Part shown: piece after piece, positions 1 to 9,700 of the stretch | Position numbering within the stretch: the first letter of the stretch is position 1 | How the letters are laid out: the number at the start of each line of letters is the position of its first letter | Assembly: GCA_024196135.1 (NCBI GenBank) | Contig: JAMQCK010000473.1 | Location: 1-21,916, forward strand | Origin: Pleurotus ostreatus/Saccharomyces cerevisiae fusant | Lineage: Eukaryota > Opisthokonta | DNA: 21,916 bases | Reading direction: 5' to 3' | Translations under genes and position numbers: made by a program | The notes under the pieces: model-generated | The model's input: only the letters and a program-made list of their open reading frames with translations | Database searches by the model: none | What the model was told of the DNA's origin: nothing

Positions 1-36
1 ATATAGCGGGTTCTTCTCGTTTCCCCCGCGTCGGCG

Positions 37-997
37 ATGTCCTCCTCGAACTCCCAACAGACCCGGGAAGCATCCTTCGTCCTCCCCTCCGTCGTCGTCG
101 AGCCTCTGAACACGGACGGCCTCTACCCAGCAGCAACACCGCCAGAAGTCACCGGCAACTGGCTCACACGCCGCTTCCCATACGATCAGCCGACGTGCGA
201 CTCTGCCCGCACCTCCATCACCCGTGTCAACCTCCCACTCGTCGAGGAAGAGGAGGGGATGAGCGCGAGCGTCGCACCCAGCATCCGCAATCCCGCGGAG
301 GAGGCGGAGGAGGTCGTCGACGACGACGATGCGCACACGCAGGACGACGGCCATGCGCACGCTCACGAGAGCAAGACCGGATCCATGACGAAGCTCCCCG
401 CGGACGAGGAGGGTGGCCCGCCACCAGCGCCGCAAGCTATCCTCACTTTCCTGACCGTCACTGCGAGGAGAAAGACGATGTCGTTCGACCCCGAGACGAC
501 CGTCGGGAAGGTTAAGGAGCTTGTCTGGGATCAGTGGCCTGAAGGTGCGTGCGCTGCGTCGTCCCTCCCTTCTCACCACTGACGGTGTTCTCGCAGACTG
601 GCAAGAGGAGCGGCCACCAGCCCCGGCCTACATCCGCATCCTGTATCTAGGGAAGGTTCTACAAGATCATGATACCCTGTCCAGTGCGTGCCCCCCTTCC
701 ACCATCCCTTATCTCCTGTTGCCTACCTCCCTTCCCCCATCTTTCATATTCTCTCTTCTATCCCATCTCTCCTATCCCATCTCGACGGACTTGCACTTAC
801 CACCTCCCTCAGAACTCAAAATCCCCATCCATACCCTTACCCCCGACACCCCGCCACCGCAACCCACCATCGTCCATCTGTCTGTCCGGGCGTGCGCCCC
901 CTCAGGTGATGAACTTGATCCGAAGAAGAAGAGGAAAGGGGACTCAGACGACGAAGATTCGAGTCGAGGTTGCTGCGCAAGTTGCATCATATGCTAG
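37..997 (+). CDS. Membrane-anchored ubiquitin-fold (UBL3/MUB-like) protein
   Basis: Three exons (37-544, 597-683, 813-997) encode 259 aa. Residues about 1-130 are a disordered, acidic and His/Asp-rich extension. Residues about 133-225 form a ubiquitin-like fold, in which WPEDWQEERP and IRILYLGKVLQDHDTL match the UBL3/MUB family (animal UBL3 has WPMDWEEE and LIYQGRFL at the same places). A KKKRK and acidic linker leads to the C-terminus GCCASCIIC. It ends in a CaaX-type box, C-I-I-C, with extra cysteines just upstream, so prenylation plus palmitoylation at a membrane is expected. In the family the fold docks E2 enzymes or sorts cargo to small vesicles; here that role is inferred. The N-terminal extension makes the protein about twice the length of animal UBL3. 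The start is the first in-frame ATG. An atatag lies at the very left edge, only about 30 nt upstream. The fold, tail and two introns agree with each other. Confidence 0.85.
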
Positions 998-1333
998 CGA
1001 CGTGCCTCTCATCGTTCGGTCTCCCTACCCTGCATACCATCTCCTTCCATGTTCCGGTTACTGTCGCTCGGTCCACTACTTACTATAGGTCTTTTAATCA
1101 CCGTCCGCCTGTTACTTATCACACTGACGTTTCTCCTCCAATGATTCCCCCTTTACGACGTTCATGCCTTCACCAGATTCCCCATGGGGGACTACATATC
1201 ACTCACTCTGTACTTTAACCGGGCCGGTTGCGGAATGCATTGACATGCCACATTGCCACTCGGCCACCCACGGGAACCATGCCCTCGCCTGCACGCCCGG
1301 GATCGTCCAGTCTGAGACTTGCACTTGGAATTT

Positions 1334-1370
1334 ACTTCCGTGGGAAGTCACCAGTTGAGTTCCGTGGGAA
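1334..1370. repeat. 11-bp direct repeat containing a palindrome
   Basis: TTCCGTGGGAA occurs at 1336-1346 and again at 1360-1370, a 24-bp spacing. The first copy sits in the inverted repeat ACTTCC-gtg-GGAAGT (1334-1348). It could be a protein-binding site or chance. No transposon ends were found around it. Confidence 0.5.
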
Positions 1371-2000
1371 TCGTCCTGAATCGGCAAATGTGATCGGAGG
1401 TTCGATTCCCCAGGTTATGCACGGAACTCCAGCGATTTGGGTTTCGCAGAGTTCTGTGGTAATCCTGTGTATTCCGTTGAGGTCGTGGGTGCTCCCCGTG
1501 CACTCAGCACAGTTCATTGAGCTGGTTGTGAAAGAGATGGAGTTCCCCTTCGTGAATATCAAGGCAGGAGAGGTGGCGTAAGAGTTACCAAGTACTTGTC
1601 TCGTTCTCTCAATTGCAAGACCGCTGGTTCGACTTGCATCCTTATAGACAGGGCGCTTCGAAGGTAGCGACCAGACCAACTGCTTCATCATGGCGATCCT
1701 CATAGCGCAGCACGGGGGTGGCACCCGGCGCGTTGACGAAGGCTCATTTGGGGTATTTCGGGGAGGTTCATTGAATTTGAAGGGCCGGATTGTCATTTTA
1801 CTTGAGTATACAAGGCCAGATCTCGCCGCAAAGAAGCCTAGACATGTAACGATCCCGTGATGGCCAAGAGAGATGATCATAAGAGTACGCGCCTCCTCTG
1901 CGTACCGCGTCCTTGTTCAACGCAATGTCGAAGTTCCAGCTGGTCGCGGAAAACAAGGGCGGCGGATTACAATGAGAGGTCCCGATGGGGCTAAATCCGT

Positions 2001-2008
2001 TTACGTCA
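2001..2008. promoter_or_regulatory. CRE/bZIP-like site TTACGTCA
   Basis: TTACGTCA (TGACGTAA on the other strand) is a full CRE/ATF-type bZIP site. It lies about 84 nt upstream of the OSBP start codon, a sensible promoter position. Function is inferred from the motif and its position alone. Confidence 0.4.
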
Positions 2009-2091
2009 CACCCTCAGCTTCGCCTGAGCGCTGGAGTTGCTCTTGACAGCTACCATCATCATCTCTTTCCCTCTCTGACCTAGCCTCTACG

Positions 2092-4017
2092 ATGTCCGAG
2101 ACCCCAACAGCAGGCGATGTGAGTGCATTCGCGTGAAAGGGCGAGCGCGCGACTGACGCGTTGCCAGGCGGTCCCCGCTGCCCAGCGGAGCAGCTGGACG
2201 TCGTTCTTGAAATCGTACGTTGCGCTACTTTTGCGGATTTCGACACGAGCAACTCTCGCGTCGGCGTGCGCTATCCCCCTTCACAACCCCTCTCGAAGAC
2301 ATGAACGACATCTCTGACGCTCTTCATCGGCAGCATCGCGTCCTTCTCGGGCGATCTGTCGTCCATGACCGCCCCGCCATTCATCCTCAGTCCGGTTTCC
2401 CTCACGGAGTTCCCTGGTGCGCTACTATGCCCTGCGCCAACGTTAAACACTTATCCCGTCGTAGCCTACTGGTGTGAGCGCCCGGAGCTCTTTTCCGCCA
2501 TTGCCGACGCAGCGACGGAGGAGGATCGGTCGCTTGCCGTCCTCGATTGGTTCATTGTCAGTCCTATCCCATCCCCGCCATATCTCACAAGTGGGGGAAA
2601 GACGTGCCCTGCGAATGTCCCAGGCGAGCCTCAAGACCCGAAGTGACGCGCAGCAATCGTGCGTCGGCGGTCAGCAGGCGATGACGGCTGTGGGGCACTT
2701 TTAGGCTCCGGGCTGTCCTTTCCCCTACCCCTCGCATAGCCCCGCCCCCACCTCTATTGAGAGAATGGGCGGCGAGGGCTGACGTTCCACGAAACACCGT
2801 GCTGACGACCGCCCAGAGCACGCTCAAGGGCCAATACACGTCTCGTAACGAATCCATGGGTTCGGAGAAGAAGTGCGTCTTTCGCACAGCATGAACCCAC
2901 TCTTCTGACGATATGACCTTTTCGCAGGCCCCTTAACCCCGTCCTCGGCGAGTAAGCGATCCGACCTCAGTCATGAAGATAACCCACTCACCTCCCGCAG
3001 GCTCTTCTACGGCATCTGGCCAAACAAGAATGGGCGCGGGCAGACGGACTTGATCGTCGAGCAGGTCTCGCACCACCCACCCGTAACGGCGTACTGCATC
3101 GAGAACCGGAGCAAGGGCCTCAAATTGACCGGACACAACGGGCAGAAGACGTCGTTCAGCGGCGGATCGATCATCGTCAAGCAAATTGGGCACGCATTGC
3201 TGACGGTGAAGCGGTCGGATGGGCAGGACGAGGAGTACCTCATTACCTTCCCGCGCCTGCGCATCGACGGATTGTGGTGAGTAGGCCCGCGACTGCTTGT
3301 GACGGGCAATTGCTGACTCGCTTACAGGTACGGCTCGCCGTACATCGAGCTCGTCGACACGTCGTACATCGTCGGCAGCACTGGCTACACGTCGACGATC
3401 GAGTACAAGGGCAAGGGCTACTTCACGGGCAAGTCGCACACGTTCAAGGCCACCGTCTCCTCGCCGAAGTTGCACACGCCATACGTGATTGACGGCCTGT
3501 GGCACACGACGAGCACGGTGAGCTCGGGGCCCGGGAAGGGCAAGTACAAGAAGGGGCAGACGTTCCACGACGTGACGACAGCGAAGGAGGAAGTGACGGT
3601 CATTGGGGGCGAAACAAGCGGGGAGATGGGCGAGTTTGAGAGCCGGAAGCTTTGGGGAGAGGTGGCGAAGGGGATCAAGACGGGCGACTTTGATAACGCG
3701 AGCAAGGAGAAGACGAAGATTGAGGTATGTGTTCGGAGGTTGGGTGGATGAAAGGGGGCGAGTCTGACATACCGTGCAGAACGACCAGCGACAGCGCCGA
3801 CGCGACGAGGCTGCGGCTGGTACCAAGTGGCCGTTGAAGCACTTCAAGTGGATCGAGAGCGACCCGAACTGTGAGTCTCGCGACCTATTTCCTTTCCCTT
3901 GCAGCCGCTTATAGTTCTTCAGACGCTCGGTTAGGCCAGAGCATCAACATCGCGCCGCCTATTGAGGAGGCCTATGAGTTCTTGGAGAACTGGCCGGAGC
4001 CGTTTGGCAAGGAGTGA
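2092..4017 (+). CDS. KES1: Oxysterol-binding protein homologue, Kes1/Osh4 type
   Basis: Ten exons: 2092-2118, 2168-2214, 2334-2416, 2465-2556, 2817-2872, 2928-2951, 3001-3276, 3328-3724, 3780-3870, 3923-4017. They encode 395 aa (yeast Osh4 is 434). The product is a short ORD-only lipid-transfer protein with no PH or ankyrin domain. The N-terminal lid reads RSSWTSFLKSIASFSGDLSS, followed by APPFILSPVSLTEF, both close to Kes1. KKPLNPVLGE (residues 101-110) and the family signature EQVSHHPP (130-137, His134/His135) supply PI4P-binding residues. The C-terminal part retains ESRKLW and the helix before KTKIE. The expected role is exchange of sterol for PI4P between ER/cytosol and Golgi membranes. 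The intron at 2557-2816 (260 nt) is much longer than the others, and WFI|STLK across it matches yeast contiguously. Exon 6 is only 24 nt. Confidence 0.93.
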
Positions 4018-4341
4018 AGAGGTCGTGCGCGCGCGTCGCATCTCGAGGCTCGAATGTCCCAGGACCATTGTCGGCGATTCGAACTTCATGTTGCCAGTGA
4101 GGACGAGCTTGAATACCACGAGCATCGAGAGACTGTTTTTATCTACACTTCTATAGCCCTAATTTGACAACACATCAAGTGTGTCCATGTTCTTATTGCA
4201 ACCTTGCCGAGTACGGGTCCTCCAAACGTATATGCAGGGCACCGGTGGCGTGGGAAAACAACCTCTAGACGAGGTTCTCGGCATCGGCGCGCTTCACGAT
4301 TCTTTACTTCCCCTCTCGTCTGCCTACTGCTCGAGGCGCAC
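4018..4341 (+). other. Intergenic region / 5' leader of the 4342 gene
   Basis: This is the 3' UTR of the OSBP gene followed by the promoter and leader of the next gene in the same orientation. No further gene is seen. An in-frame stop at 4165 closes the main frame upstream. There is no in-frame ATG before 4342, although the frame stays open from 4168. Confidence 0.6.
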
Positions 4342-4345
4342 ATGA
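4187..4345 (+). other. Upstream ORF overlapping the main start codon (ATGA)
   Basis: An ATG at 4187 opens a 52-codon frame, with a second in-frame ATG at 4232. It ends at TGA 4343-4345, which overlaps the main ATG at 4342 as ATGA. If the transcript starts upstream of 4187, this arrangement would permit termination-coupled reinitiation. Transcript extent is unknown, and the peptide is not recognised. Confidence 0.4.
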
Positions 4346-6267
4346 AGCGAGGACTTCAGATCTTTCAGCGCAAGGCGGGTCAAGATGAGAACTCGAAAAC
4401 GAACTCCGACTCAAGGCGACGAACGCTGTCCCTCTCAGGATCAACACCAACAACCGGCAAGCCCAAGAATGATCGCCAGTCTCGCCCTTCTGGTCTCCTT
4501 CGACTCTCTCTGCAGCGAGCGTCAAACTCCTCTGGCAGCTCTCGTGATGGCGGGAAGGATACAGGAATACCACAGCGACGACGGACATTGCTGGGCAAGC
4601 AACACGGGATGGCTGCGAGTCTGTCGATGCCGGGTGCGATAAGCTCTGCGTCGGATATTGGAGGTACCCCGCTGGAACTATCCTCGAACGCTGCGCGGGA
4701 CCATCTGCTGTCTATTGGAGAACTCGGAGAGATTGTTGACGCGCCGGAATGCGAGACGATGAACACTGCGACGCCTTCGTCCGACGATGTCATACCCACC
4801 TCCTCCTCTTTGAAGTTCGATCCTTCAAACTATTCTTTGCAGAAGCAGCTCGACCACCTGCATGTCTCCATCCGCGATATACGCTCCGACAACGCAGCAC
4901 TCCGCGCGGAGATCGCTCGGCTGAAGCTCGATCACGCTAGCATGGTCTCTGCTTTATGCTCTGAGATCGCTCGGGTGCAAGCTAGTACGCCGTCTTCCAA
5001 AGCACGCCCTCCTGTCCCCTCTGGCCTCCTTCATACGTCGTCTGTCTCCTGCTTCCGACCATCTGCTCTACCCTTCACGGCGTCCACGCTTGCAGCACCA
5101 TCGACCGCTCCTCCTCCGACTTCTTCTGGTCTCCCCATCCGGTCCTCCGCATCTTCCTTCCCCGCCATAGTCGCGCTGCCATCTACGCTACGTCGACCAC
5201 CTAGCCAAGCATCTCCAAAATTCCTTCGCGCTCAGGCAACTCTTCTCGCCTCGGAGCGTGCGGAAGCGCTGCTTGCGGGCCTTTCGGAGGAAGCTAGGCA
5301 GGTGGCGCGGGCGGAAACCAGGCGTGAAGCACCGATGAGAGATCAGGCAAAGGCCCGGCTTTCTGCGCTTTTTCCTGCGTCCGGGTCGACTTCGAAGTTG
5401 TCTGAGGTATGCAAATAGCAAGCATGGCATTTCAGTAGCCTGATCCGCCTTTTATAGCACACCGATCAAATGCGACCGCTCTCACTCAGTCGGAATGAAG
5501 CTGTCGACGCGCTCATTGCTTCTCATGCCATCCTGGAGCTCCAGCAGCTTTGTGATCTGCATGGCAACTCGAAGTATGGATCCTCCGACTCGCTGCTGTC
5601 GGAGGACTGCGGCTCGGGCACTGCTGACCTTTGCGGCTTGGGTATCAACGACTCACAAGACGCAACACCGAACTCGCCTGACTCTGCCTCGGTGTACAGC
5701 GCCAGAGGCAGTAGCCCGGAGAAGCTCAATGTCTCGCCCTTTGCCACCCTGACGGCGACGCCCTTTTCGCAGTCCGACGTGTCCTTGCGGACGGGGCAGA
5801 GCTCTCCGGCGGAACTCCTCGATGCGCCCTCGGGTGTACACCCGGCCTCGCTCGTCAAGAATCCTTCTGCCTGCGATGCCACTGCTATCGTGGCAGGATC
5901 GCCCTTCCCCAACTCTTCGCAGTCGAACGTCGACATCGTCGCGAAGCCGCCGTCGCCTATGAATTTTCCGCCTCACCAACGCTTGGTTTCATCAAACTCG
6001 AAATCCCGGATACCCATCCCGCTCGGATGGCGGCGCCTGGACTCGTCTTCACCTCCCTCGCCACCGCTTTCATTGACGACGTTCACGTCAAATCCAAGGT
6101 TGTTGTCCAGTCCTTCTGGAGCCTCAGTATGCGGTACTACGGAGAATGTGGCGGTATCAGGTAGTGCAGGCATCGCACTAGGAAAGGGCTTGCGAATGTC
6201 GGAAGACCAGCGAGGTTCGCCGATGTATGGGTCAGTCGCTTTGAGCGGCGTCCCTAAGCCTTTCTAG
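4342..6267 (+). CDS. Uncharacterised Ser/Pro-rich protein with coiled coil
   Basis: Two exons (4342-5406 and 5458-6267) are joined in phase 0 across a 51-nt intron (gtatgc...tttatag), giving 624 aa. No domain is recognised. The first about 150 residues are basic and Ser/Thr-rich. Residues about 165-215 form a clear amphipathic coiled coil (LQKQLDHLHVSIRDI, then NAALRAEIARLKLDH). A Pro/Ser-rich stretch follows. Residues about 295-350 look helical, with many Ala, Glu and Arg. The second exon begins helical (NEAVDALIASHAILELQQL) and then becomes low-complexity Ser/Pro/Thr to the end. Composition suggests a largely disordered scaffold or regulatory protein that dimerises through the coil; that is inference. 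The start is the first ATG in a frame closed upstream at 4165. Same-strand neighbours on both sides have unrelated functions. Confidence 0.7.
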
Positions 6268-6504
6268 TCTCATCGTCGAACACATACGATGTTACCTATC
6301 TTACCCAGAGTCATGTTGTATTTCACCAACAGGCGACATGTTCAGACAACCAGAGCACGCACAACAAATTGATGGCTTGAACAATGGTCCAAGCTGTCTA
6401 TTTGTTCGTCTGTTCCTGCACCAAACAGTGATGCTGTGATCGATCAGTCTTTTTCGACGCCTTCCCCTCCCAGATCTCATTTCCTCTTCTTCACTCCCCC
6501 CTCC

Positions 6505-9208
6505 ATGTCCCGTCTGATAGTGAAGAATCTCCCATCCTATGTCACGCCAGACCGCCTACGCAAGCACTTCGAGCAGAAGGGGGCGCCTCATGGCGTGCTC
6601 ACCGACGTCAAAGTCGCGATGAAACAGGACGGCACGTCTCGTCGATTCGGCTTCGTGGGCTACAAGACTGAGCAGGAAGCTCAGGCGGCGAAGGAGTACT
6701 TCCATAAGACTTGTATTGACGCGACGCGTATCTTTGTCGATGCGGTGGAAGTGCGTCCTGGTCACGGGGGATCGGTCTTCGTTTCACTGATCGGACGTGT
6801 AGGGCATCCAGGAGCGTCCGCGGAAGCGGCGTAAGCTCGATGATGACGAGCAGGGGGCGCATGAGCCGGCGAAGAAGGACGCGAAGAAGGGCAAGGATGC
6901 GTTGAAGGAGTCGAAGAAGAGCAAGCAGCTCGACGAATTCCTCGAACTCACGCGTCCGCGCGCCGCGAAGGGTCCCGCATGGGCTGATGGCCAAGAGGCG
7001 CCTCAGCAAGCAGAACCTACCGCCCCCGATGCACCCGCAAAGGACGATGATGCTATGGAAGAGGATCCGAAGGACGAGGGCGCATCCGATCTCGACTGGC
7101 TGAAGAAACATATGTCAAAGGACGTCGATACTGCCGGCCGAGCCTTCGAGCAGTCCGATGATGAAGAGGATGTGCAGCAGAAGGTGCGCGTCGTCGTCCT
7201 TCTCTCTGCATATTGCTCACCCCCGACTTCAGGCCAACGAGCCCAACGATGACGCTGAACCTCCCGAAGACCCCACCATCACCTCCATCAAGCAGACCTC
7301 GCGCCTCTTCGTCCGCAACCTCGCCTTCTCCTGCACGACCGACGACCTTACGGAGCTCTTCTCGCCCTTGGGCGCATTATCTCAGGTGAGCTTCCTTCCT
7401 CCTCAACCCCGGATGAAAAAACATAGGGACATCAGAACCTACGGGTATGCTGATCCTTAGGGAAATCAATAGTAGAAATTTGTGGCTGATCTTACTCTCC
7501 TGCGCTCGTATTGCTGAAACTTCGTTTGCTGACATACTACTTCAGGTGACTATCTGTATTTCTTTTCTCTTCTCAGGATGTCAAAAGCATAGGGACAACA
7601 GACTCGAGAGAATGTTGACCTTCGGGAAATATCAATAGTAGAAATTTTATTCTGACCTTCTACACTTCGCGCGCTCTTCGTGTCGACTCATGCTGATCTA
7701 TCTCTCCCCAGGTCCATATACCCGTTGACGCGACGACGAAGCAGAGCAAGGGGATGGCGTACGTCACGTTCGTCAATCCCGAGGACGCTGTGAAGGCGTA
7801 CCAGGCGTTGGACAAGAAGTCCTTCCAGGGTCGAATACTGCACTTGCTCCCGGCTGTCGATCGTCGATCGAAGGCGGAGGATGCTACGGACAAGAAAAGG
7901 ACTGTCAAGGACGCGAAGCAGGCGCAGCGGAAGGCGCTCGCGGGGAAGGAGTTCAACTGGAGTATGTTGTACATGAACGTGCGTCGATTTTGTGTGAATC
8001 GGATGTGCTTTACCTTCTGACATCCGTCCAAGAGCGACGCAGTAGCATCCTCCATCGCCGACCGCATGAACATCGCTAAGGCATCCATCTTGAACCCCGA
8101 GGAGTCGGACAACGCCGCCGTCCGCCTCGCCCTCGCGGAGACGCACATCATTCAGGAGACCAAGTCGTATCTGGAATCGCAGGGCGTCAACTTGACGTCC
8201 TTTTCCACCAAGCAACGCTCCGACACCGCCGTACTCGTCAAGAACATCCCCTACGGCACCTCTGAGGCGCAGATCCGTGAGCTCTTCGAGCCGAGCGGCG
8301 CGCTCGCGCGCGTCATCGTACCACCCGCGGGCACGATAGCCATTGTCGACTTCGAGAACGCGACCGACGCGTCGAAGGCATTCCGCGCTGTCGCGTACCG
8401 CCGTTTGGGCAACTCGGTCGTCTACTTGGAGAAGGGTCCCGCTGGCATCTTCGACGGCGCACCCGCACCCGTCACCACTTCGGCTGCGCAGGATGACGAG
8501 GACGGCGAGGACGAGCCAGCACTGGCGGCAGGAACGACGCTCTTCGTGAAGAACCTGTCGTTCGCGACCAGTGCCGAGCGCTTGAAGCAGATCTTTGGCG
8601 GACTTCCGGGCTTCTCGTACGCGCGCGTGCAGACGAAGCCGGACCCCAAGCGGCCTGGCGGGCGCCTCAGCATGGGCTACGGCTTCGTCGGCTTCAAGAC
8701 CGCCGACGACGCCAAGAGCGCGCTCAAGGGCATGGCCGGCTTCGTCCTCGACGGGCACACGCTGCAGGTCAAGTTCGCTGGGCGCGGCGCGGACGAGGAC
8801 GAGGCCACGCGGAAGGGGGCGAAGACTGCGAAGAGCACGACGACGAAGATGATCGTCAAGAACGTGCCGTTCGAGGCGACCAAGAAGGACATTCGCGAGC
8901 TCTTCGGCGCGCACGGGCAGCTCAAGTCCGTGCGCCTGCCGAGGAAGTTCGACGCGCGGGCGCGCGGGTTCGCCTTCCTCGACTTTGTCACGAGGCAGGA
9001 GGCAGAGAATGCGATGGCGGCGCTGAGGCATACGCATTTGCTCGGGCGGCATCTGGTGCTGGAGTGGGCGGAGGAGGGCGAGCAGGATATCGACGCACTG
9101 CGGAAGAAGGCGGGCGTGGGCTTCGGGGACGGAAAGGACTTGCCGAACAGGAAGCGGAAGTTGGATATGGCGAAGACGACGGAGGGGGAGGTCGAGGAGG
9201 CGGAATAG
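6505..9208 (+). CDS. MRD1: Mrd1/RBM19, multiple-RRM ribosome biogenesis factor
   Basis: Five exons (6505-6750, 6803-7183, 7233-7385, 7712-7978, 8033-9208), all joined in phase 0, encode 740 aa (yeast Mrd1 is 887). There are five RRMs: about 1-82 (RLIVKNLPSYVT, RNP1 RRFGFVGY), 230-310 (RLFVRNL, KGMAYVTF), 414-485 (AVLVKNIPYG, with a weak RNP1), 516-600 (TLFVKNLSFATS, MGYGFVGF) and 622-700 (MIVKNVPFEAT, RGFAFLDF). A Lys-rich linker separates RRM1 from RRM2. NWSMLYMNSDAV and the SDNAAVRLALAET segment between RRM2 and RRM3 are family-typical. Mrd1 binds pre-rRNA and U3-containing pre-ribosomes in the nucleolus and is needed for early 18S rRNA cleavages. The short N-terminal MSRLIVKNLP supports the start. 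The 326-nt third intron is unusual: it contains two copies of itself. Confidence 0.95.
7386..7545 (+). repeat. Duplicated intron, copy 1 (MRD1 intron 3)
   Basis: This is the first half of the 326-nt intron. It has its own donor (CAG|gtgagc), a branch-like gctgac and an acceptor (acttcag at 7545). It shares with copy 2 the 17-bp block atcaatagtagaaattt (7465-7481) and the flanking ggatg...catagggaca, with small indels. Confidence 0.8.
7546..7711 (+). repeat. Duplicated intron, copy 2 (MRD1 intron 3)
   Basis: This is the second half. It has a donor-like CAG|gtgact immediately after the acceptor of copy 1 and an acceptor tccccag at 7711. The shared 17-bp block recurs at 7631-7647, 166 bp after its first copy. 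Removing copy 1 alone would recreate CAG|gtgact, so the pair could be spliced one after the other or as one 326-nt intron. Confidence 0.8.
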
Positions 9209-9700
9209 CTGTAATTATCGTCGAAATGCATGCACTCGAGGACTCATTGATATCCATGCTGCACGCTAGAAGGCGACAGAACCAGCTATACTGAGGATGA
9301 TCAAGTGGTTAACCAAATCGAACCGTGACAGTCACGCAAGCATGATGGTGTCACACTCGCCCAAGGGCCTCTGTTCGCCAGGCGTCTATCTTCTAGACGT
9401 CCATTATCATTCAATGACCACTCGCTCTTGCATCCAAGCCTCTCCAGAACTATAGTAATACAATGCAGTTATTACCATGTATGCACATCGTGGCAAGTGC
9501 TATGCTATGGAAGAATGGGTAGAAACATCGCGAGGATAGGACCCTCCGCGGGTGATACAGTGGTTTATATTACTTACATTACAAGTCTCCGAAGACAGTT
9601 TAAGATAATATAACGACGCATATATGCCGACACAGCTACCATGCACCCATTATCGCTAATCAGTATTATTTAGTGGGTACATCCTTAGATCGCGCTCATC
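9209..9700. other. Convergent 3' intergenic region
   Basis: This lies between the stop codons of MRD1 (+) and the DUF6534 gene (-). It holds AT-richer sequence than the flanking exons, consistent with two 3' UTRs. No RNA gene, repeat or further open frame could be supported. Confidence 0.6.

Larger units (their letters stand above)
998..2091. other. Gene-poor interval with an unassigned open frame
   Basis: No recognisable gene. The left part should be the 3' UTR of the ubiquitin-fold gene and the last 100-200 nt the promoter of the OSBP gene. In between, both strands stay open: 1228-1581 + (about 117 codons) and 1332-1880 - (about 182 codons, ATG at 1880). Neither product has a domain I recognise, and overlapping open frames on opposite strands argue that at most one is real. 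A pair of 11-bp direct repeats lies at 1336-1346 and 1360-1370. Confidence 0.6.

Noticed and set aside
1380..1440. Possible tRNA: ggttcgattcc resembles a B box
   Set aside because: The T stem does not pair (ggagg against cccca has mismatches), and no A box or acceptor stem could be found at the right distance.
2618..2676. Possible extra OSBP exon with ASLKTR inside the 260-nt intron
   Set aside because: It resembles STLKGQYTSR only by chance. Joining 2556 to 2817 gives WFISTLKGQYTSRNE, contiguous with yeast Kes1.
2933..3847. 304-codon minus-strand open frame across the OSBP gene
   Set aside because: It is a shadow of the OSBP exons. The plus strand carries the EQVSHHPP signature and consistent splicing.
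4204..4341. Extension of the 4342 gene upstream to 4204
   Set aside because: The codon at 4204 is TTG, not ATG. The frame has no ATG before 4342 and is closed at 4165.
6436..6504. N-terminal extension of MRD1 starting at 6436
   Set aside because: It begins with GTG. The ATG at 6505 gives MSRLIVKNLP, which matches the very short N-terminus before RRM1 in the family.
7688..9052. 454-codon open frame on the minus strand across MRD1
   Set aside because: The frame is Arg/Leu/Val-rich and mirrors the GC-rich codons of the real exons. It has no recognisable domain and runs across MRD1 introns.
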